64,000 nt of DNA from Flavobacterium gyeonganense (GCF_029625295.1 NZ_CP121112.1:1922001-1986000); one strand, 5' to 3'; counted from the first letter of the stretch, positions 34,474 through 44,714 are shown. The notes: a model not told the origin generated them from the sequence alone. Made by a program: numbers and translations.

Positions 34474-35823
34474 TTAAAAACCCAGAATCAATTTGGCTAC
34501 TCCAAAATAGAGCATAATTCCAAATACATCGTTGGTTGTGGTGATAAATGGTCCTGTCGCGATAGCGGGATCTATTTTATTTTTATGCAAAAAAAGCGGT
34601 ACAAGGGTTCCTAATGTTGCAGCAAATAATATTACCACAATCATTGAAATCGAAATGGCCAGCCCAACTAAATACTGTTGGTACATAATCGAATGATACC
34701 CTAATAAAAGCAATGAAATAATACTTCCAGATATCATTGAAACTGAGATTTCTTTACTAAAATATCCTCTGCTAAAATCTTTCAAAGTACCGTTTGCCAA
34801 ACCCTGAACCACGATTGCCGACGCCTGAACACCAATATTTCCTGCCGTTGCAGAAAGTAAAGGAACAAAAATGATTAAAGTCGAATATTTTTGAAATGTC
34901 TGTTCATTTCCTTTCAAAACAAAAGAAGCCACAATTTCGATAACCATACCAATTAAAAGCCATGGCAAACGGGCTTTTGTCAATTCTAAAACACTGTCAT
35001 TTGATTCAACGTCCTGGGTAATACCTGCTGCCAATTGATAATCTTTATCAGCTTCGTCTTTGATTACGTCTACGATATCATCAATTGTAATTCTTCCCAC
35101 TAAACGTCCAAGCTCATCTACAACCGGAATCGCTTCCAAATCGTATTTTTGCATAATACGGGCTACCTCAACATCTTCGGTATCTACGTTTACAAAATTC
35201 AGTTTTCGGATATACACATCTCCAATTTGGGTTTTGGTCGAAGAAGTCAGTAAATCTTTTAGAGATAATCTTCCTTTTAAGCGGTTTTCATCATCAACCA
35301 CATAAATCGAATGTACTCTGGATACGTTTTCGGCCTGAATACGCATTTCTTTCACGCAGGTCAACACATTCCAGTTCTCGTTTACTTTTACGAGCTCTTT
35401 ACCCATCAGACCTCCCGCAGAATTTTCGTCATAACGCAACAAATCAACAATATCTTTTGCGTGTTCAACGTCAATTAATTCTGAGATTACCTCAGCTTTA
35501 ATTTCCTGCGAAAGTTCGGCAATAATATCTGCTGCATCATTCGTTTCAAGCTCATCAAGCTCTTCGGCGATTTCTTTTGGTGAGAGTCGGCTTAAGATAT
35601 TCTCTCGCAGGTCATCTTCTAATTCAAGAAGAATCTCAGCGGTTTTATCACTATCTAAAACCTTAAAAATATAGGTTGCATCGTCAAAATCCAGTTCATC
35701 CAGGATTTCGGCGATATCGGCATGGTGCAAATCGTTCAATAAAACTTCAAGTTCATTGTCATTTTTATTTACAATATGCTCTTCTAATTGCTGGATTAAT
35801 TCTTTGCTAACTTTGAACTCCAT
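34474..35823 (-). CDS. mgtE: Magnesium transporter MgtE
   Basis: The 449-residue protein has the cytoplasmic MgtE N-domain of repeated helices (about 1-130, [25 protein letters not shown]), a CBS pair (about 135-255), and a five-helix membrane domain ending with [25 protein letters not shown], which carries the conserved Asn-Asp of the Mg2+ pore. The CBS and N domains gate the channel by cytoplasmic Mg2+. Its start overlaps the end of rsmA by 17 bases, so the two are cotranscribed. Confidence 0.96.
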   Translation of the reverse strand: MEFKVSKELIQQLEEHIVNKNDNELEVLLNDLHHADIAEILDELDFDDATYIFKVLDSDKTAEILLELEDDLRENILSRLSPKEIAEELDELETNDAADIIAELSQEIKAEVISELIDVEHAKDIVDLLRYDENSAGGLMGKELVKVNENWNVLTCVKEMRIQAENVSRVHSIYVVDDENRLKGRLSLKDLLTSSTKTQIGDVYIRKLNFVNVDTEDVEVARIMQKYDLEAIPVVDELGRLVGRITIDDIVDVIKDEADKDYQLAAGITQDVESNDSVLELTKARLPWLLIGMVIEIVASFVLKGNEQTFQKYSTLIIFVPLLSATAGNIGVQASAIVVQGLANGTLKDFSRGYFSKEISVSMISGSIISLLLLGYHSIMYQQYLVGLAISISMIVVILFAATLGTLVPLFLHKNKIDPAIATGPFITTTNDVFGIMLYFGVAKLILGF

Positions 35824-36592
35824 CGGCTTCTATTTTTTGAGTCAAAACAATAAACTCATCAACGCTAAGTTGCTCTGGTCGAAGATCAAAGATAGTATCT
35901 TCCCGCAAATTATCTGATAAATTTAATGTTTTCAAACTGTTACGTAATGTTTTTCGTCTTTGCTGAAAAGCCGTTTTCACTATCGTAAAAAACAACTTTT
36001 CACCGCAAGGAAGGCTGTAATCTTCCTTTCGGGTCATTTTCATCACACCCGATTTCACCTTGGGCGGAGGAATAAAAACATTTTCGTCAACAGTAAACAA
36101 ATACTCAGTATCATAGAAAGCCTGTGCCAGTACAGACAGAATTCCGTAGGTTTTTGATCCTTTTTTCTCGCAGATTCGCTCTGCAACTTCCTTTTGAAAC
36201 ATGCCGGAAAATTCCGGAATCTGATCTCTGAATTCTAATGTCCTGAAGACAATCTGAGAAGATATGTTATAAGGAAAGTTACCAATTATGGCAAACTGCT
36301 TGTTTTCGTAAATCTGGTTTATATTGTATTTCAGAAAGTCTTCTGAAATGATTTTATCTTTTAATTTTGGATAGTTGGCGTCGAGATATGCAACAGATTC
36401 AGTATCAATCTCAATTACTCGTGTGGTTACCTCCTTGTCAAGTAAATATTTAGTAAGCACACCCATCCCTGGTCCTATTTCTAAAACCTCATCATATCCT
36501 TTTAAGCTCAACGTATCCGCAATTGCTTTTGCGATGCTTTCGTCTTTAAGGAAGTGCTGTCCTAAATGTTTTTTGGCTTTTACTTTTTCCAT
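35807..36592 (-). CDS. rsmA: 16S rRNA (A1518/A1519-N6) dimethyltransferase
   Basis: RsmA (KsgA) dimethylates two adjacent adenines near the 3' end of 16S rRNA during 30S assembly. The protein of about 261 residues has [11 protein letters not shown], the SAM-binding [12 protein letters not shown], and the catalytic [11 protein letters not shown] start at [12 protein letters not shown]; ten more codons are open upstream but extend beyond the usual N-terminus. It overlaps mgtE, a pairing I know from Bacteroidota genomes. Confidence 0.95.
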   Translation of the reverse strand: MEKVKAKKHLGQHFLKDESIAKAIADTLSLKGYDEVLEIGPGMGVLTKYLLDKEVTTRVIEIDTESVAYLDANYPKLKDKIISEDFLKYNINQIYENKQFAIIGNFPYNISSQIVFRTLEFRDQIPEFSGMFQKEVAERICEKKGSKTYGILSVLAQAFYDTEYLFTVDENVFIPPPKVKSGVMKMTRKEDYSLPCGEKLFFTIVKTAFQQRRKTLRNSLKTLNLSDNLREDTIFDLRPEQLSVDEFIVLTQKIEADGVQS

Positions 36593-36681
36593 TTTCTTTA
36601 TTGTTTTGCCACGAGGGTGCAAAAGTATTCTTTTTGCAGCGAAGACTAAAGGCTTAAAGCTTTATTTTCAAACTTTTTGAA

Positions 36682-37014
36682 TTAAGACTTAAAGTCGAAA
36701 TCGTAATGTTCTGAAATAACCTGCAATTCTGTTCTGAAAGAAAGCATCTTATCCGCAAACAATTCTAAAGCTTCTCTATCAAATTTTGGTTGATCCTCCA
36801 AATAGTATTTTTCTAAAGTATCCTTACTGTCTGTTGTGTATTGTACAGAATAAGTAACTCCGCCCATCTCTTCTTCAACCAGAACTTTTACAATTCGTGC
36901 CGATGAAAACTTATTTGTAGCCAGAATTTCAGGAATATGTTTTTCCTGCATCCAATTTAACCATTGGTCATGAACGCTTTCGTGTATATTGGTGGTAACG
37001 TTGTAAATAATCAT
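36682..37014 (-). CDS. DUF4286 family protein
   Basis: The 110-residue protein begins MIIYNVTTNIHESVHDQWLNWMQEKHIPEIL and has SARIVKVLVEEEMGGVTYSVQY and YYLEDQPKFDREALELFADKMLSF. This alpha/beta pattern, like a dimeric ferredoxin-type barrel, matches DUF4286. No catalytic residues are known to me. It lies between rsmA and the TPR gene on the same strand with gaps of about 90 and 80 bases. Confidence 0.88.
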   Translation of the reverse strand: MIIYNVTTNIHESVHDQWLNWMQEKHIPEILATNKFSSARIVKVLVEEEMGGVTYSVQYTTDSKDTLEKYYLEDQPKFDREALELFADKMLSFRTELQVISEHYDFDFKS

Positions 37015-37096
37015 TTTTTTAGATTGTTCGATTGTTAGACTTCTTAGACTGTTAGACTTGTAATGATCTAATCTTCTAATGATCCAAAAATCTATT

Positions 37097-38878
37097 TTAT
37101 AAATTTTTATCTCCTCTCAATTCGCGGTATTTTTTTCTTGCATCAACAAAGTAAATACTGTCCTGATGATTAAAAATTACCTTCTCATACAAAGGTTTTG
37201 CTTTTTCTGTTTCTTTCAGTTCATCGTTGTAAATTTCTGCAGCAAAGAACAGTGCTTCATCTACATAAATTCCATTGCTATGATGGTCAATCACTTGCTG
37301 ATATTGGCTTAAAGCCGAATTATAATCTTTCAGACTTTCATAGATTTTCCCTAAACGCAACATTGTTACAGCTTCGATTTCCTGTCCTTTAAATGACTTT
37401 AGAATGTTTTGAAATTGTGTAATAGCTTCCTGTTTTTTATTCTGATAAAGCAGAAAATCACCCTTGGCAAATTGCTTCAAAGCAGTTTGTGTCGAATCGG
37501 CAACTGTGTTGTCATTGATCAGTAAAAAATATTCCAGGGCATCATTCGCTATTAATTGTGTATTGGCCGATTTCAATTCTTTGAATTGTTTTAAAGCCCA
37601 CTCAAAATCGGTTTTAAAATAACTTGTTTTGGCCGCTTTTAAACTTGCTTCATGCGACATTACATCATTTTTTAAATCCAACTGAATTTGCGAATAGTAA
37701 ATCAGTGCCTGATTAAACTTTTCTTCCAAAAGCAAAATATCACCCAGTTCCATTTTCGCATCTGCTTTCTGGTACTCGTTTAAATTGAGTTCTAAAGCTT
37801 TTTTTATAATGGTCTTTCCTTCTTCTGTCTTTTTCAGATTGAAAGCCAGGAAATGCGCCTGAATTATTTGCAAAGATAAGGTAAAAGGACTTACTCCATA
37901 AGTTGCAAGCAAATGTTCTAACTCAGTATTAATTGCAGGGTAATCTATTTCTGATGCTTTATCAATTTTAATCTGCATCAGACTCGCATTCGTACGGATC
38001 AGCAAATCCTGATCTTTTGTATTCTGCAGAATAAAATTTAAAATTTCTGCCGCTGTTTCAGTATCATCTTCATTTAGTGCAAACTGACTTAAATTTACAA
38101 TGCTTATTAAAGATTCCGATTCACGTTTGTAAATCGCTTTTTCCTGAATAAAAGCTTTTGCGAATTCTTTTTGCTGCACATAAAACCAGCTCAGATAATG
38201 ATTCCAGAATACATCCTGATCTTGTTGTGTTTTCAGGATTAAAGCTTTCCGCATCGCATCCTTAAAAGAAGTATTATCAGTTTCACCATTCATAAACCGC
38301 GATAATTGTGTCTGAATCAGATTCGTATTCTGTGGATTTTTAAAAGATTCAGTCAACAAAAGATCAATCATCAGATCCGTTTTTCCCAACTGTCCGTACA
38401 ACATTCCAATCTGAAAATTAAAATTGTAATTCGGCTGTACCTGCATCGCAGTTTGATAGGCTTTTAAAGCATACTCCAATAAAACTTTTTTCTCAAAAGA
38501 ATTCCCGACTCCATAAACGTCATTAGGATTCGTTTTGATTTTTTCAATAGCCTGATCGTAGTAATTTTTGGCTTTCGATTCGTTTTTCTGCAATTGAAAA
38601 TTATAACCCAATTCTACTAAAAAAACACCTTGTTTGTAACGATTATACCGATCCTGAATCATTTTTTCAGCATTAGCAAATTGCTGCAATTGCTGATACG
38701 ATTCAACTGTTCTTAAAAAATACTGTGTATTAGATGGTGAAGCATTTAAAAGCTGTTCATAACTGATTTTTGCTTTTTCGAAATCGCCTTTATCGTAATA
38801 ATACTGAGCGAGCTGCTCATTTTGGCAAAATGTAAAGGAAGACCACAACAAAACGATATAGATACAGATGTTTTTCAT
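37097..38878 (-). CDS. Exported tetratricopeptide-repeat protein
   Basis: The 593-residue protein has a signal peptide (MKNICIYIVLLWSSFTFC) and TPR motifs along its length: YYDKGDFEKAKISYEQLLNASPSN at the start, AYQTAMQVQPN near 150, and YNSALSQYQQVIDHHSNGIYVDEALFFAAEIYNDEL near the end. It probably forms a periplasmic superhelical scaffold for protein interactions. The Cys at the end of the signal could be a lipid site, but the preceding residues (FTF) are not a good lipobox. The partner is unknown. Confidence 0.88.
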   Translation of the reverse strand: MKNICIYIVLLWSSFTFCQNEQLAQYYYDKGDFEKAKISYEQLLNASPSNTQYFLRTVESYQQLQQFANAEKMIQDRYNRYKQGVFLVELGYNFQLQKNESKAKNYYDQAIEKIKTNPNDVYGVGNSFEKKVLLEYALKAYQTAMQVQPNYNFNFQIGMLYGQLGKTDLMIDLLLTESFKNPQNTNLIQTQLSRFMNGETDNTSFKDAMRKALILKTQQDQDVFWNHYLSWFYVQQKEFAKAFIQEKAIYKRESESLISIVNLSQFALNEDDTETAAEILNFILQNTKDQDLLIRTNASLMQIKIDKASEIDYPAINTELEHLLATYGVSPFTLSLQIIQAHFLAFNLKKTEEGKTIIKKALELNLNEYQKADAKMELGDILLLEEKFNQALIYYSQIQLDLKNDVMSHEASLKAAKTSYFKTDFEWALKQFKELKSANTQLIANDALEYFLLINDNTVADSTQTALKQFAKGDFLLYQNKKQEAITQFQNILKSFKGQEIEAVTMLRLGKIYESLKDYNSALSQYQQVIDHHSNGIYVDEALFFAAEIYNDELKETEKAKPLYEKVIFNHQDSIYFVDARKKYRELRGDKNL

Positions 38879-38912
38879 ATTCAGTTTTTAATGTGGGATT
38901 TTAACAATTAAG

Positions 38913-38945
38913 AAACCTAACAGGTTTTAAAAGCCTGTTAGGTTT
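38913..38945. repeat. Perfect 12-bp palindromic hairpin (family F2, copy A)
   Basis: AAACCTAACAGG / CCTGTTAGGTTT around a 9-base loop, between serS and the TPR gene. No T-run follows on the transcribed strand. The relative near 57.1 kb differs at two adjacent base pairs with both sides changed. Confidence 0.75.
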
Positions 38946-38963
38946 AATCCTAAATTACTAAAA

Positions 38964-40235
38964 TTAGTTTATAATATCAAATCCGCAGTAAGGGCGTAAA
39001 ACCTCAGGTATTACAATTCCTTCCGGTGTTTGGTAATTTTCTAAAATTCCGGCTAAAACACGTGGAAGGGCTAATGAACTTCCGTTAAGTGTGTGAGCCA
39101 GCTGATTTTTTCCGTCTTTGTCTTTGAAACGTAATTTCAAGCGGTTTGCCTGAAATGTTTCGAAATTAGAAACAGAACTAATTTCTAACCAACGGTCCTG
39201 AGCCGTTGAAAACACTTCAAAATCATACGTCAATGCTGAAGTGAAACCCATATCGCCACCGCAAAGACGCAGAATTCTGTATGGTAATTTCAATTCCTGC
39301 AAAATGTTTTTTACATGCTCAACCATTCCGTCAAGGGCTTCGTAAGATTTATCAGGATGCTCAACACGTACAATCTCTACTTTATCAAACTGGTGTAAAC
39401 GGTTTAATCCTCGTACGTGTGCTCCGTATGAACCTGCTTCACGACGGAAACATGGTGTATAAGCCGTGTGAAGAATCGGAAGATCACTTTCGTTTAAGAT
39501 CACATCACGGAATAAATTTGTAACCGGAACCTCAGCTGTCGGAATTAAATACAAATCATCAACAGTTGCATGGTACATCTGCCCTTCTTTATCCGGTAAC
39601 TGTCCTGTTCCGTAACCAGAGGCTTCATTTACCAAATGCGGCACCTGAACTTCGTTGTAACCTGCATCTGTATTTTTATCTAAAAAATAATTGATCAGGG
39701 CACGCTGTAAACGGGCACCTTTTCCTTTGTAAACCGGGAAACCTGCTCCGGTAATTTTTACACCCAGTTCAAAATCGATGATATCGTATTTTTTTACCAG
39801 TTCCCAGTGTGGCTGTGCACCTTCATGTAAAACCGGAATATCTCCTTCTTCAAAAACATTTAGATTGTCATCCGGCGTTTTTCCTTCTGGAACAATATCA
39901 GCCGGAAGATTTGGCAAAGTGTATAATTTATTGGTCAGCTCAGCTGCTAAAGCTTCTGCTTTTTCACCCAGTTCTTTGCTTTTTTCTTTTAATGAAACCG
40001 TTTTTTCTTTTAAGATTGCCGCTTTGGCTTTCTCGCCAGCTTTCATTAATTCGCCTATATCTTTGGACAATTTATTAGATTCAGATAAAGTGTTGTCTAA
40101 TTCTACCTGAGCAGCTCGACGGTTTTCGTCTAGTTGCACCACTTCTTCCACAACGCTTTTAGCATCGATATTTCGTTTTGCTAAAGCCCTGATTACTTTC
40201 TCCTGATTTTCTCTAATAAATGCGATTTGTAACAT
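38964..40235 (-). CDS. serS: Seryl-tRNA synthetase
   Basis: The enzyme charges tRNA-Ser. The 423-residue class II synthetase has the N-terminal coiled-coil arm (about 30-105, rich in K/E/L), motif 2 (FRREAGSYGAHVRGLNRLHQFDKVEIV), GGDMGFTSALTYDFEVF, and motif 3 (LNGSSLALPRVLAGILENYQ). The length is normal. On the minus strand upstream there is TAAATTTG, a possible -7 element. The following hairpin separates it from the TPR gene. Confidence 0.97.
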   Translation of the reverse strand: MLQIAFIRENQEKVIRALAKRNIDAKSVVEEVVQLDENRRAAQVELDNTLSESNKLSKDIGELMKAGEKAKAAILKEKTVSLKEKSKELGEKAEALAAELTNKLYTLPNLPADIVPEGKTPDDNLNVFEEGDIPVLHEGAQPHWELVKKYDIIDFELGVKITGAGFPVYKGKGARLQRALINYFLDKNTDAGYNEVQVPHLVNEASGYGTGQLPDKEGQMYHATVDDLYLIPTAEVPVTNLFRDVILNESDLPILHTAYTPCFRREAGSYGAHVRGLNRLHQFDKVEIVRVEHPDKSYEALDGMVEHVKNILQELKLPYRILRLCGGDMGFTSALTYDFEVFSTAQDRWLEISSVSNFETFQANRLKLRFKDKDGKNQLAHTLNGSSLALPRVLAGILENYQTPEGIVIPEVLRPYCGFDIIN

Positions 40236-40275
40236 AGCTTGGTTTTTATAACTATTGTATTTTTTATAACGGAAG

Positions 40276-40283
40276 CAAATTTA
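40276..40283 (-). promoter_or_regulatory. Putative -7 element of serS
   Basis: TAAATTTG on the minus strand fits TAnnTTTG about 40 bases before the serS ATG. A TTTG lies 25 bases further upstream, slightly longer than usual. Confidence 0.4.
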
Positions 40284-40423
40284 AGGAAATGTTTCCTAAG
40301 ATTGCGACAAAGTTTTAGGGGAAAGAATGTATTTTAAAGGATGTTTCTCAAAAGTTGCACGAAGGTCACGCAAAGATTCGCGAAGTTTTTTTGTTAAGGA
40401 ACTAAAATTTAGAAATCAAATCT

Positions 40424-41344
40424 TTAATCATAATCCAGAAATCTATATCGGTCATCTTTCTTAAACACATAAATCTGACCATTGTATTTTAGTCTTTCGG
40501 ATTCTTTTTTTGTCTTGATAGTAGATTTTTCAGCGGTACCAATATCCTCATCAGCCTCTACAGCGACTTCATACAAAAAGTTTTTTGAAACTATTAAATC
40601 CCGAAAACCGTTTGTTTCTTCATCAGAAACTATTAAACCTGTTTCTAAAGTTTCCAATTCAAAAGAGCCTCCGCCGTTTGAATCGCCTTGTGTTTTCCGG
40701 ATAGGATATTCGTATAACAATTTTTTAATTTTATTGTTTACCAATGCAAGAATCGTAAATTTTTGCTGGGAATATAAGTTTACACGGCTTCCTGAAGCTT
40801 CCTCAGTATAAAATGCAACTCCGGTTATATTTTCGTTTAACTGAATCAAATCTTTGAGAATATATGTTTTCGAAAACTGCATTGCTTCATTTTCATTATA
40901 GCTCAGATTAGGATCTGTTTCCTGAGCAATGATTTTTCCATCTGCTTTATTGACAAAAAGGTATTTTCTTTCGAGATAATCTCCCAAATCATATTCTTCT
41001 GTTTCATGACCGTGCTCCTCCGTATCAACCACATAAGTGATGACAAAAAAGGCTATGTCATTATTATAACTAACAGAAGTTGTTTCGCTGATTCGTAAAT
41101 CAGAATATTTGATATTTAAATTGACAGCTGCTTTTTTTAAGAGGTTCAAATCCAGTTCTTCAGACAGCAATATACTTTCATTGTCTTTAAAAATAAGCTT
41201 TTCGACTGGTTTTGATTTTACATTTTCAGACTGCACATCTGCTGCCAGATTGGCCTTTTCATCAATGGCTTTGTTTTTATTTTTTTCGCAGGAACTTAAA
41301 AATAAAAAAGTGCCAATGAGAATTAAGCAGGTTTTGATTTTCAT
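40424..41344 (-). CDS. Lipoprotein of unknown function
   Basis: The protein of about 306 residues starts with a lipoprotein signal, MKIKTCLILIGTFLFLSSC, so I chose this ATG over one 30 bases upstream. The following EKNKNKAIDEKAN is a charged linker. The body is rich in acidic residues and beta strands (NNDIAFFVITYVVDTEEHGHETEEYDLGDYLERKYLFV, GGGSFELETLETGL, YNGQIYVFKKDDRYRFLDYD). I recognise no family. It is monocistronic with a remnant of repeat F3 downstream of its stop. Confidence 0.75.
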   Translation of the reverse strand: MKIKTCLILIGTFLFLSSCEKNKNKAIDEKANLAADVQSENVKSKPVEKLIFKDNESILLSEELDLNLLKKAAVNLNIKYSDLRISETTSVSYNNDIAFFVITYVVDTEEHGHETEEYDLGDYLERKYLFVNKADGKIIAQETDPNLSYNENEAMQFSKTYILKDLIQLNENITGVAFYTEEASGSRVNLYSQQKFTILALVNNKIKKLLYEYPIRKTQGDSNGGGSFELETLETGLIVSDEETNGFRDLIVSKNFLYEVAVEADEDIGTAEKSTIKTKKESERLKYNGQIYVFKKDDRYRFLDYD

Positions 41345-41435
41345 CGTTGTTGATTTTAGAATTAGGGCTTCCAAATATATAATTTTCTTACAACATCATT
41401 AAAAAATAAATTTGGCAAACATCTTTATTCATCAA

Positions 41436-42989
41436 CTACTTATTTTCAGTCAGCAGATTTTTTAATTCTTTGGTTTTTAAAAAAGTGGCTAACCGTCCGG
41501 ACAACAAGAGCATTTCTCTTTCTTCCGGTGTTATTTTTAGTTTGGTTTCAACATGAGAAGCAAATTCATATAAGATCAGAATGTTGGCTGCCGTCAATTC
41601 GTTAAACTTGTTATGAGTAAGTGTGGCCAGGATTATTTCGCCATCTTTGTCTCGTGTAAAACTAAGTTCGCCAAACTGTTCTACTAAATCGTGTTTGAAT
41701 TTTCCATAAAATTTTAACCAATTACTGTAATCATCATCAGCATTTTTTAGTTCAGCCATAATTGTTTGATATGATTCATCCTTTTTCATTTTCAGCAAAT
41801 GGTCTCTGAGAGTGGTAAAGCCAATTATCTGATAATTTGAGACAGGTATTTTATATCTCTCAAATGCATTTTCAATATCCCTGTCAAAAGTCATATATCG
41901 GGTCTGAACCGTATATAAAGAAGTCGTTTCGAGCAATGAAATCAATTTGATTTTTTCGTCAGTTATGTAAGGCTCCTTTTTTCCCTGGCCGAGACAATCA
42001 ATAAATAGTGCTTTTTTGTTTTTATCATTTACCTTACTATCACTATGAAGGAGTTCCAGTAATGTTTTATACCCCGTATTATCTGAAGCACCTCCATCAA
42101 TAATACATAAAATCTTATTTTGTCCTTTGATTCCGAATTTCGTTTTCGGAAGCACACCCGGAAAAGCAGAACTCGCCGTTATTCCATAAGTAAGCGGAAA
42201 CTCGTAACCATCGTTTACCTCATTTTCGTCTAAACAAACCGTAGCTTTATTGGGAGCTAGGGACGAATTTATATTGAGTCCTCTTATAACATGAGGCATA
42301 AATGCAATCCGTTCTCCGTTATTATAGGCTGTTCCGTTGGCAATCATCATTGGTAAATAAGGGGCTTTGCTGCTTTCTTTCGGAATAAAAAAATCAGACA
42401 AAAGCATCTGGGTTTTGCATTTATCAGGATTGTCAGGATTTGTGCAGTCATATTGTAAAACCTCCAGATCCAGTTGCTGGCTCATGGAAATTTTATCGCC
42501 TTTTTCGTTTTTATTATTATTGAGAAGAGATAAAATACTAGCCGATTTATTGACATAATCCTTGTAAGCATCGGCTTTGGAAAAGTAAAATTCATTAAAA
42601 GACTGGTGCCCCTGATACAATTTATTTTTCAGGATCGTTAAATAATAACCCGCCGAATAACAACCACCTGAAACCGTTGAGAAATAATCGATTTCGTTTA
42701 AAAAATTACGTTGGGAATTCTCTTCGTTAATTTCTTCTAATCCTAAAAGCACACCCATACTAAAAAATTGTGCCCTTGAACCTCCGCCAGAAATCGCAAC
42801 TCCTAAAGCAATGTTGGGATTTTGAAACTTTTTATCACGTTCCTGAACCGATTTATACTCATTTAAAGAAACAGACGGAATCGAATTGTAATTAATCTCT
42901 GAAAAAAGACTGATTTTATTTTGAGAAAAACCTAACCGAAAGCTAAAAAACCATACAATCAGGAAAATCGCGGAATATGAGTATTTCAT
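41436..42989 (-). CDS. Exported patatin-like phospholipase
   Basis: The 517-residue protein has a signal peptide ending RLGFSQ and the patatin hallmarks: the oxyanion loop GVAISGGGSRAQ (about 63-74), the nucleophile Ser107 in TVSGGCYSAG, and the catalytic Asp in CIIDGGASDNTGY. The Gly two places before the Ser is Thr. The sequence LSDFFIPKESSKAPYLPMMIANGT lies between the two halves. Serine-hydrolase activity on membrane lipids is expected. The C-terminal 90 residues have no recognised domain. Confidence 0.88.
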   Translation of the reverse strand: MKYSYSAIFLIVWFFSFRLGFSQNKISLFSEINYNSIPSVSLNEYKSVQERDKKFQNPNIALGVAISGGGSRAQFFSMGVLLGLEEINEENSQRNFLNEIDYFSTVSGGCYSAGYYLTILKNKLYQGHQSFNEFYFSKADAYKDYVNKSASILSLLNNNKNEKGDKISMSQQLDLEVLQYDCTNPDNPDKCKTQMLLSDFFIPKESSKAPYLPMMIANGTAYNNGERIAFMPHVIRGLNINSSLAPNKATVCLDENEVNDGYEFPLTYGITASSAFPGVLPKTKFGIKGQNKILCIIDGGASDNTGYKTLLELLHSDSKVNDKNKKALFIDCLGQGKKEPYITDEKIKLISLLETTSLYTVQTRYMTFDRDIENAFERYKIPVSNYQIIGFTTLRDHLLKMKKDESYQTIMAELKNADDDYSNWLKFYGKFKHDLVEQFGELSFTRDKDGEIILATLTHNKFNELTAANILILYEFASHVETKLKITPEEREMLLLSGRLATFLKTKELKNLLTENK

Positions 42990-43073
42990 TTTGGCTTTTA
43001 ATAACTAATTCACTGATAGCGAATTTACAAGAAAGTTGAATACAATAAAAATAACCCTAATCGAAATATACAA

Positions 43074-43616
43074 TTAGGAACGCTTAATCTCATGTCCTGT
43101 AAATTCTTCCAGCACAGCAAACATATCGTCTACAGAAAGAACATCAAAGTCCGGATGGTTTTTTAAGAAATTTGCATTGAGTTCAGTTAGATTTTCATCC
43201 AAGTCGAAAAATGCATTGTTATTCAGCAAATCCCTTGTTGGATTAACCCCTTCAAATTTGCCGTTTAAGAATTTACCAATTTTCACACTGCTCAGTAATT
43301 TAACCCTTTTTGCCTGCGCCTGAAATAATTCTAAATGTTTTTCGGCACCAATCAGCGCAAGACCTTCTTCGATAAGTTCATTAAGTTCTTTATTCCATCG
43401 GGAATCATATACAAATTTAGCAAAGTTCCCTTCGGTATATTTTGAAGTGTAATAATCGAGGTAATAACTCAATAACGCATCTTCATGAATAAATTCGTCA
43501 TCAACGCCTTCTTCGCGCATTAAATTGATTACCGAAATATTAGAATTGATTATATCCTGCGGATTACCACCGTTAATTGCCGTTTCTGAAACTAGTATTC
43601 TGCCGAATTCTTCCAT
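43074..43616 (-). CDS. DMP19-like protein
   Basis: The protein of about 180 residues is mostly helical and acidic, with SYYLDYYTSKYTEGNFAKFVYDSRWNKE and EEGLALIGAEKHLELF, which resemble the DMP19 family core (GG..F...S, IGA). I start at MEEFGRILVSET; twenty more codons are open upstream but hydrophobic and Cys-bearing and probably not translated. It precedes the patatin gene on the same strand by 84 bases. The DMP19 assignment is moderate; function in bacteria unknown. Confidence 0.65.
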   Translation of the reverse strand: MEEFGRILVSETAINGGNPQDIINSNISVINLMREEGVDDEFIHEDALLSYYLDYYTSKYTEGNFAKFVYDSRWNKELNELIEEGLALIGAEKHLELFQAQAKRVKLLSSVKIGKFLNGKFEGVNPTRDLLNNNAFFDLDENLTELNANFLKNHPDFDVLSVDDMFAVLEEFTGHEIKRS

Positions 43617-43682
43617 TTTAATTGTGTTTAAGGATTGTTTGCAAAGTTGGGTTAAAATAAAACAGGAGAGAAACATTCTGAT

Positions 43683-43850
43683 CTATATGTTTTCCCCTTC
43701 ATTACTCTTTTCGTTATTCATTTTGACAACCAGGGCTTTCAAACGTAAGGCTCGTTGTTTTTTCTCCTCCTGAAGTTTAGCTTTTTTGCGGTTTAGCAGT
43801 TTAGTATGCAGCGCCTTGTTTTTAGTGTTTTTTTCAGGTCCTTTAGCCAT
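43683..43850 (-). CDS. Small basic protein of unknown function
   Basis: A 55-residue protein, MAKGPEKNTKNKALHTKLLNRKKAKLQEEKKQ and then RALRLKALVVKMNNEK, is very rich in Lys, Leu and Arg and is predicted as one long basic helix. The same frame stays open for 69 codons upstream, but that part has an unlikely composition and I take the ATG before AKGPEKN as the start. It may bind nucleic acid or the ribosome (inference from charge only). It lies just upstream of the DMP19-like gene. Confidence 0.65.
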   Translation of the reverse strand: MAKGPEKNTKNKALHTKLLNRKKAKLQEEKKQRALRLKALVVKMNNEKSNEGENI

Positions 43851-44090
43851 GATACAAATGTTTTTGCAAATTTCGGGTAAATAATGATACGATTGGTAAT
43901 ATATTTTGGGCGTTTCCCTCCGGGCCAGGCTTTCGGCTTTATCTTTTGTCTTGCTTCGCCGGCAAAAGGATATCGCCTCTATCCCTAACGCAATCTCGTT
44001 TTCATAAGAAGATTTAGTTTTAAAGATTAATGCATTAGACAATCGCAATTTCCTCATTAAACCATTTCCTATTTATTCGTATTTTTGTTT

Positions 44091-44714
44091 ATGCAGACAA
44101 TACAACCTTTTACAGACTTTAAACAAGGAAATCAAATGAATCCTAAAGTTGATTTTTATTTTAGTAAAAACGAAAAATGGCAGAAAGAAACCGAAAAACT
44201 AAGAACAATTGTTCTGGACTGCCAGCTATCCGAAGAATTGAAATGGGGAGTTCCCTGTTATACTTTTCAAAAAAACAACATCGTTTTAATTCATGATTTT
44301 AAGGAATATTGCGCGCTTTTATTTTTCAAAGGTGCCTTGTTAAAAGACACAGACCGTATTCTGGTGCAGCAAACTGCTAATGTACAGTCGGCACGCCAGA
44401 TCCGGTTTACCAATATCCAGCAAATCACTGAACTGGAACCTGCCCTGAAAACCTATATTTATGAAGCTGTTGAAGTAGAAAAGGCAGGTTTAAAATTTGA
44501 ATTCAAAAAGACGGAAGAATTCACTGTTGCCGAAGAATTTCAAACCAAATTAGATGAAAATCCAGATTTAAAAACCGCTTTCGAAGCATTGACTCCAGGG
44601 CGTCAAAGAGCTTATATGCTCCATTTTTCGGCACCCAAACAATCTAAAACCAGAGCGTCACGAATTGAAAAAGCCATTCCGCACATTCTTAACGGGAAAG
44701 GATTAAATGACTAA
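44091..44714 (+). CDS. YdeI/OmdA family protein with DUF1801 domain
   Basis: The protein of about 207 residues has a DUF1801-type N-terminal part (KVDFYFSKNEKWQKETEKLRTIVLDC, LKWGVPCYTF, ALLFFKGALLKD) and the YdeI/OmdA tail (LKTAFEALTPGRQRAYMLHFSAPKQSKTRASRIEKAIPHIL). I use the first ATG. A second ATG at 44136, just before NPKVDFYF, may be the true start because TATTTTTG, a -7-like site, lies 4 bases before the first. YdeI/OmdA proteins have been linked to resistance against peptides or bacteriocins in enterobacteria; no such role is shown here. The next gene is related and starts 2 bases later. Confidence 0.85.
   Translation: MQTIQPFTDFKQGNQMNPKVDFYFSKNEKWQKETEKLRTIVLDCQLSEELKWGVPCYTFQKNNIVLIHDFKEYCALLFFKGALLKDTDRILVQQTANVQSARQIRFTNIQQITELEPALKTYIYEAVEVEKAGLKFEFKKTEEFTVAEEFQTKLDENPDLKTAFEALTPGRQRAYMLHFSAPKQSKTRASRIEKAIPHILNGKGLND

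Noticed and set aside
43851..44057. Upstream 69-codon extension of the small basic protein
   Set aside because: The extension has mixed Arg/Cys/Tyr composition unlike the conserved Lys-rich part and no promoter-like site; the ATG before AKGPEKN is a better start.
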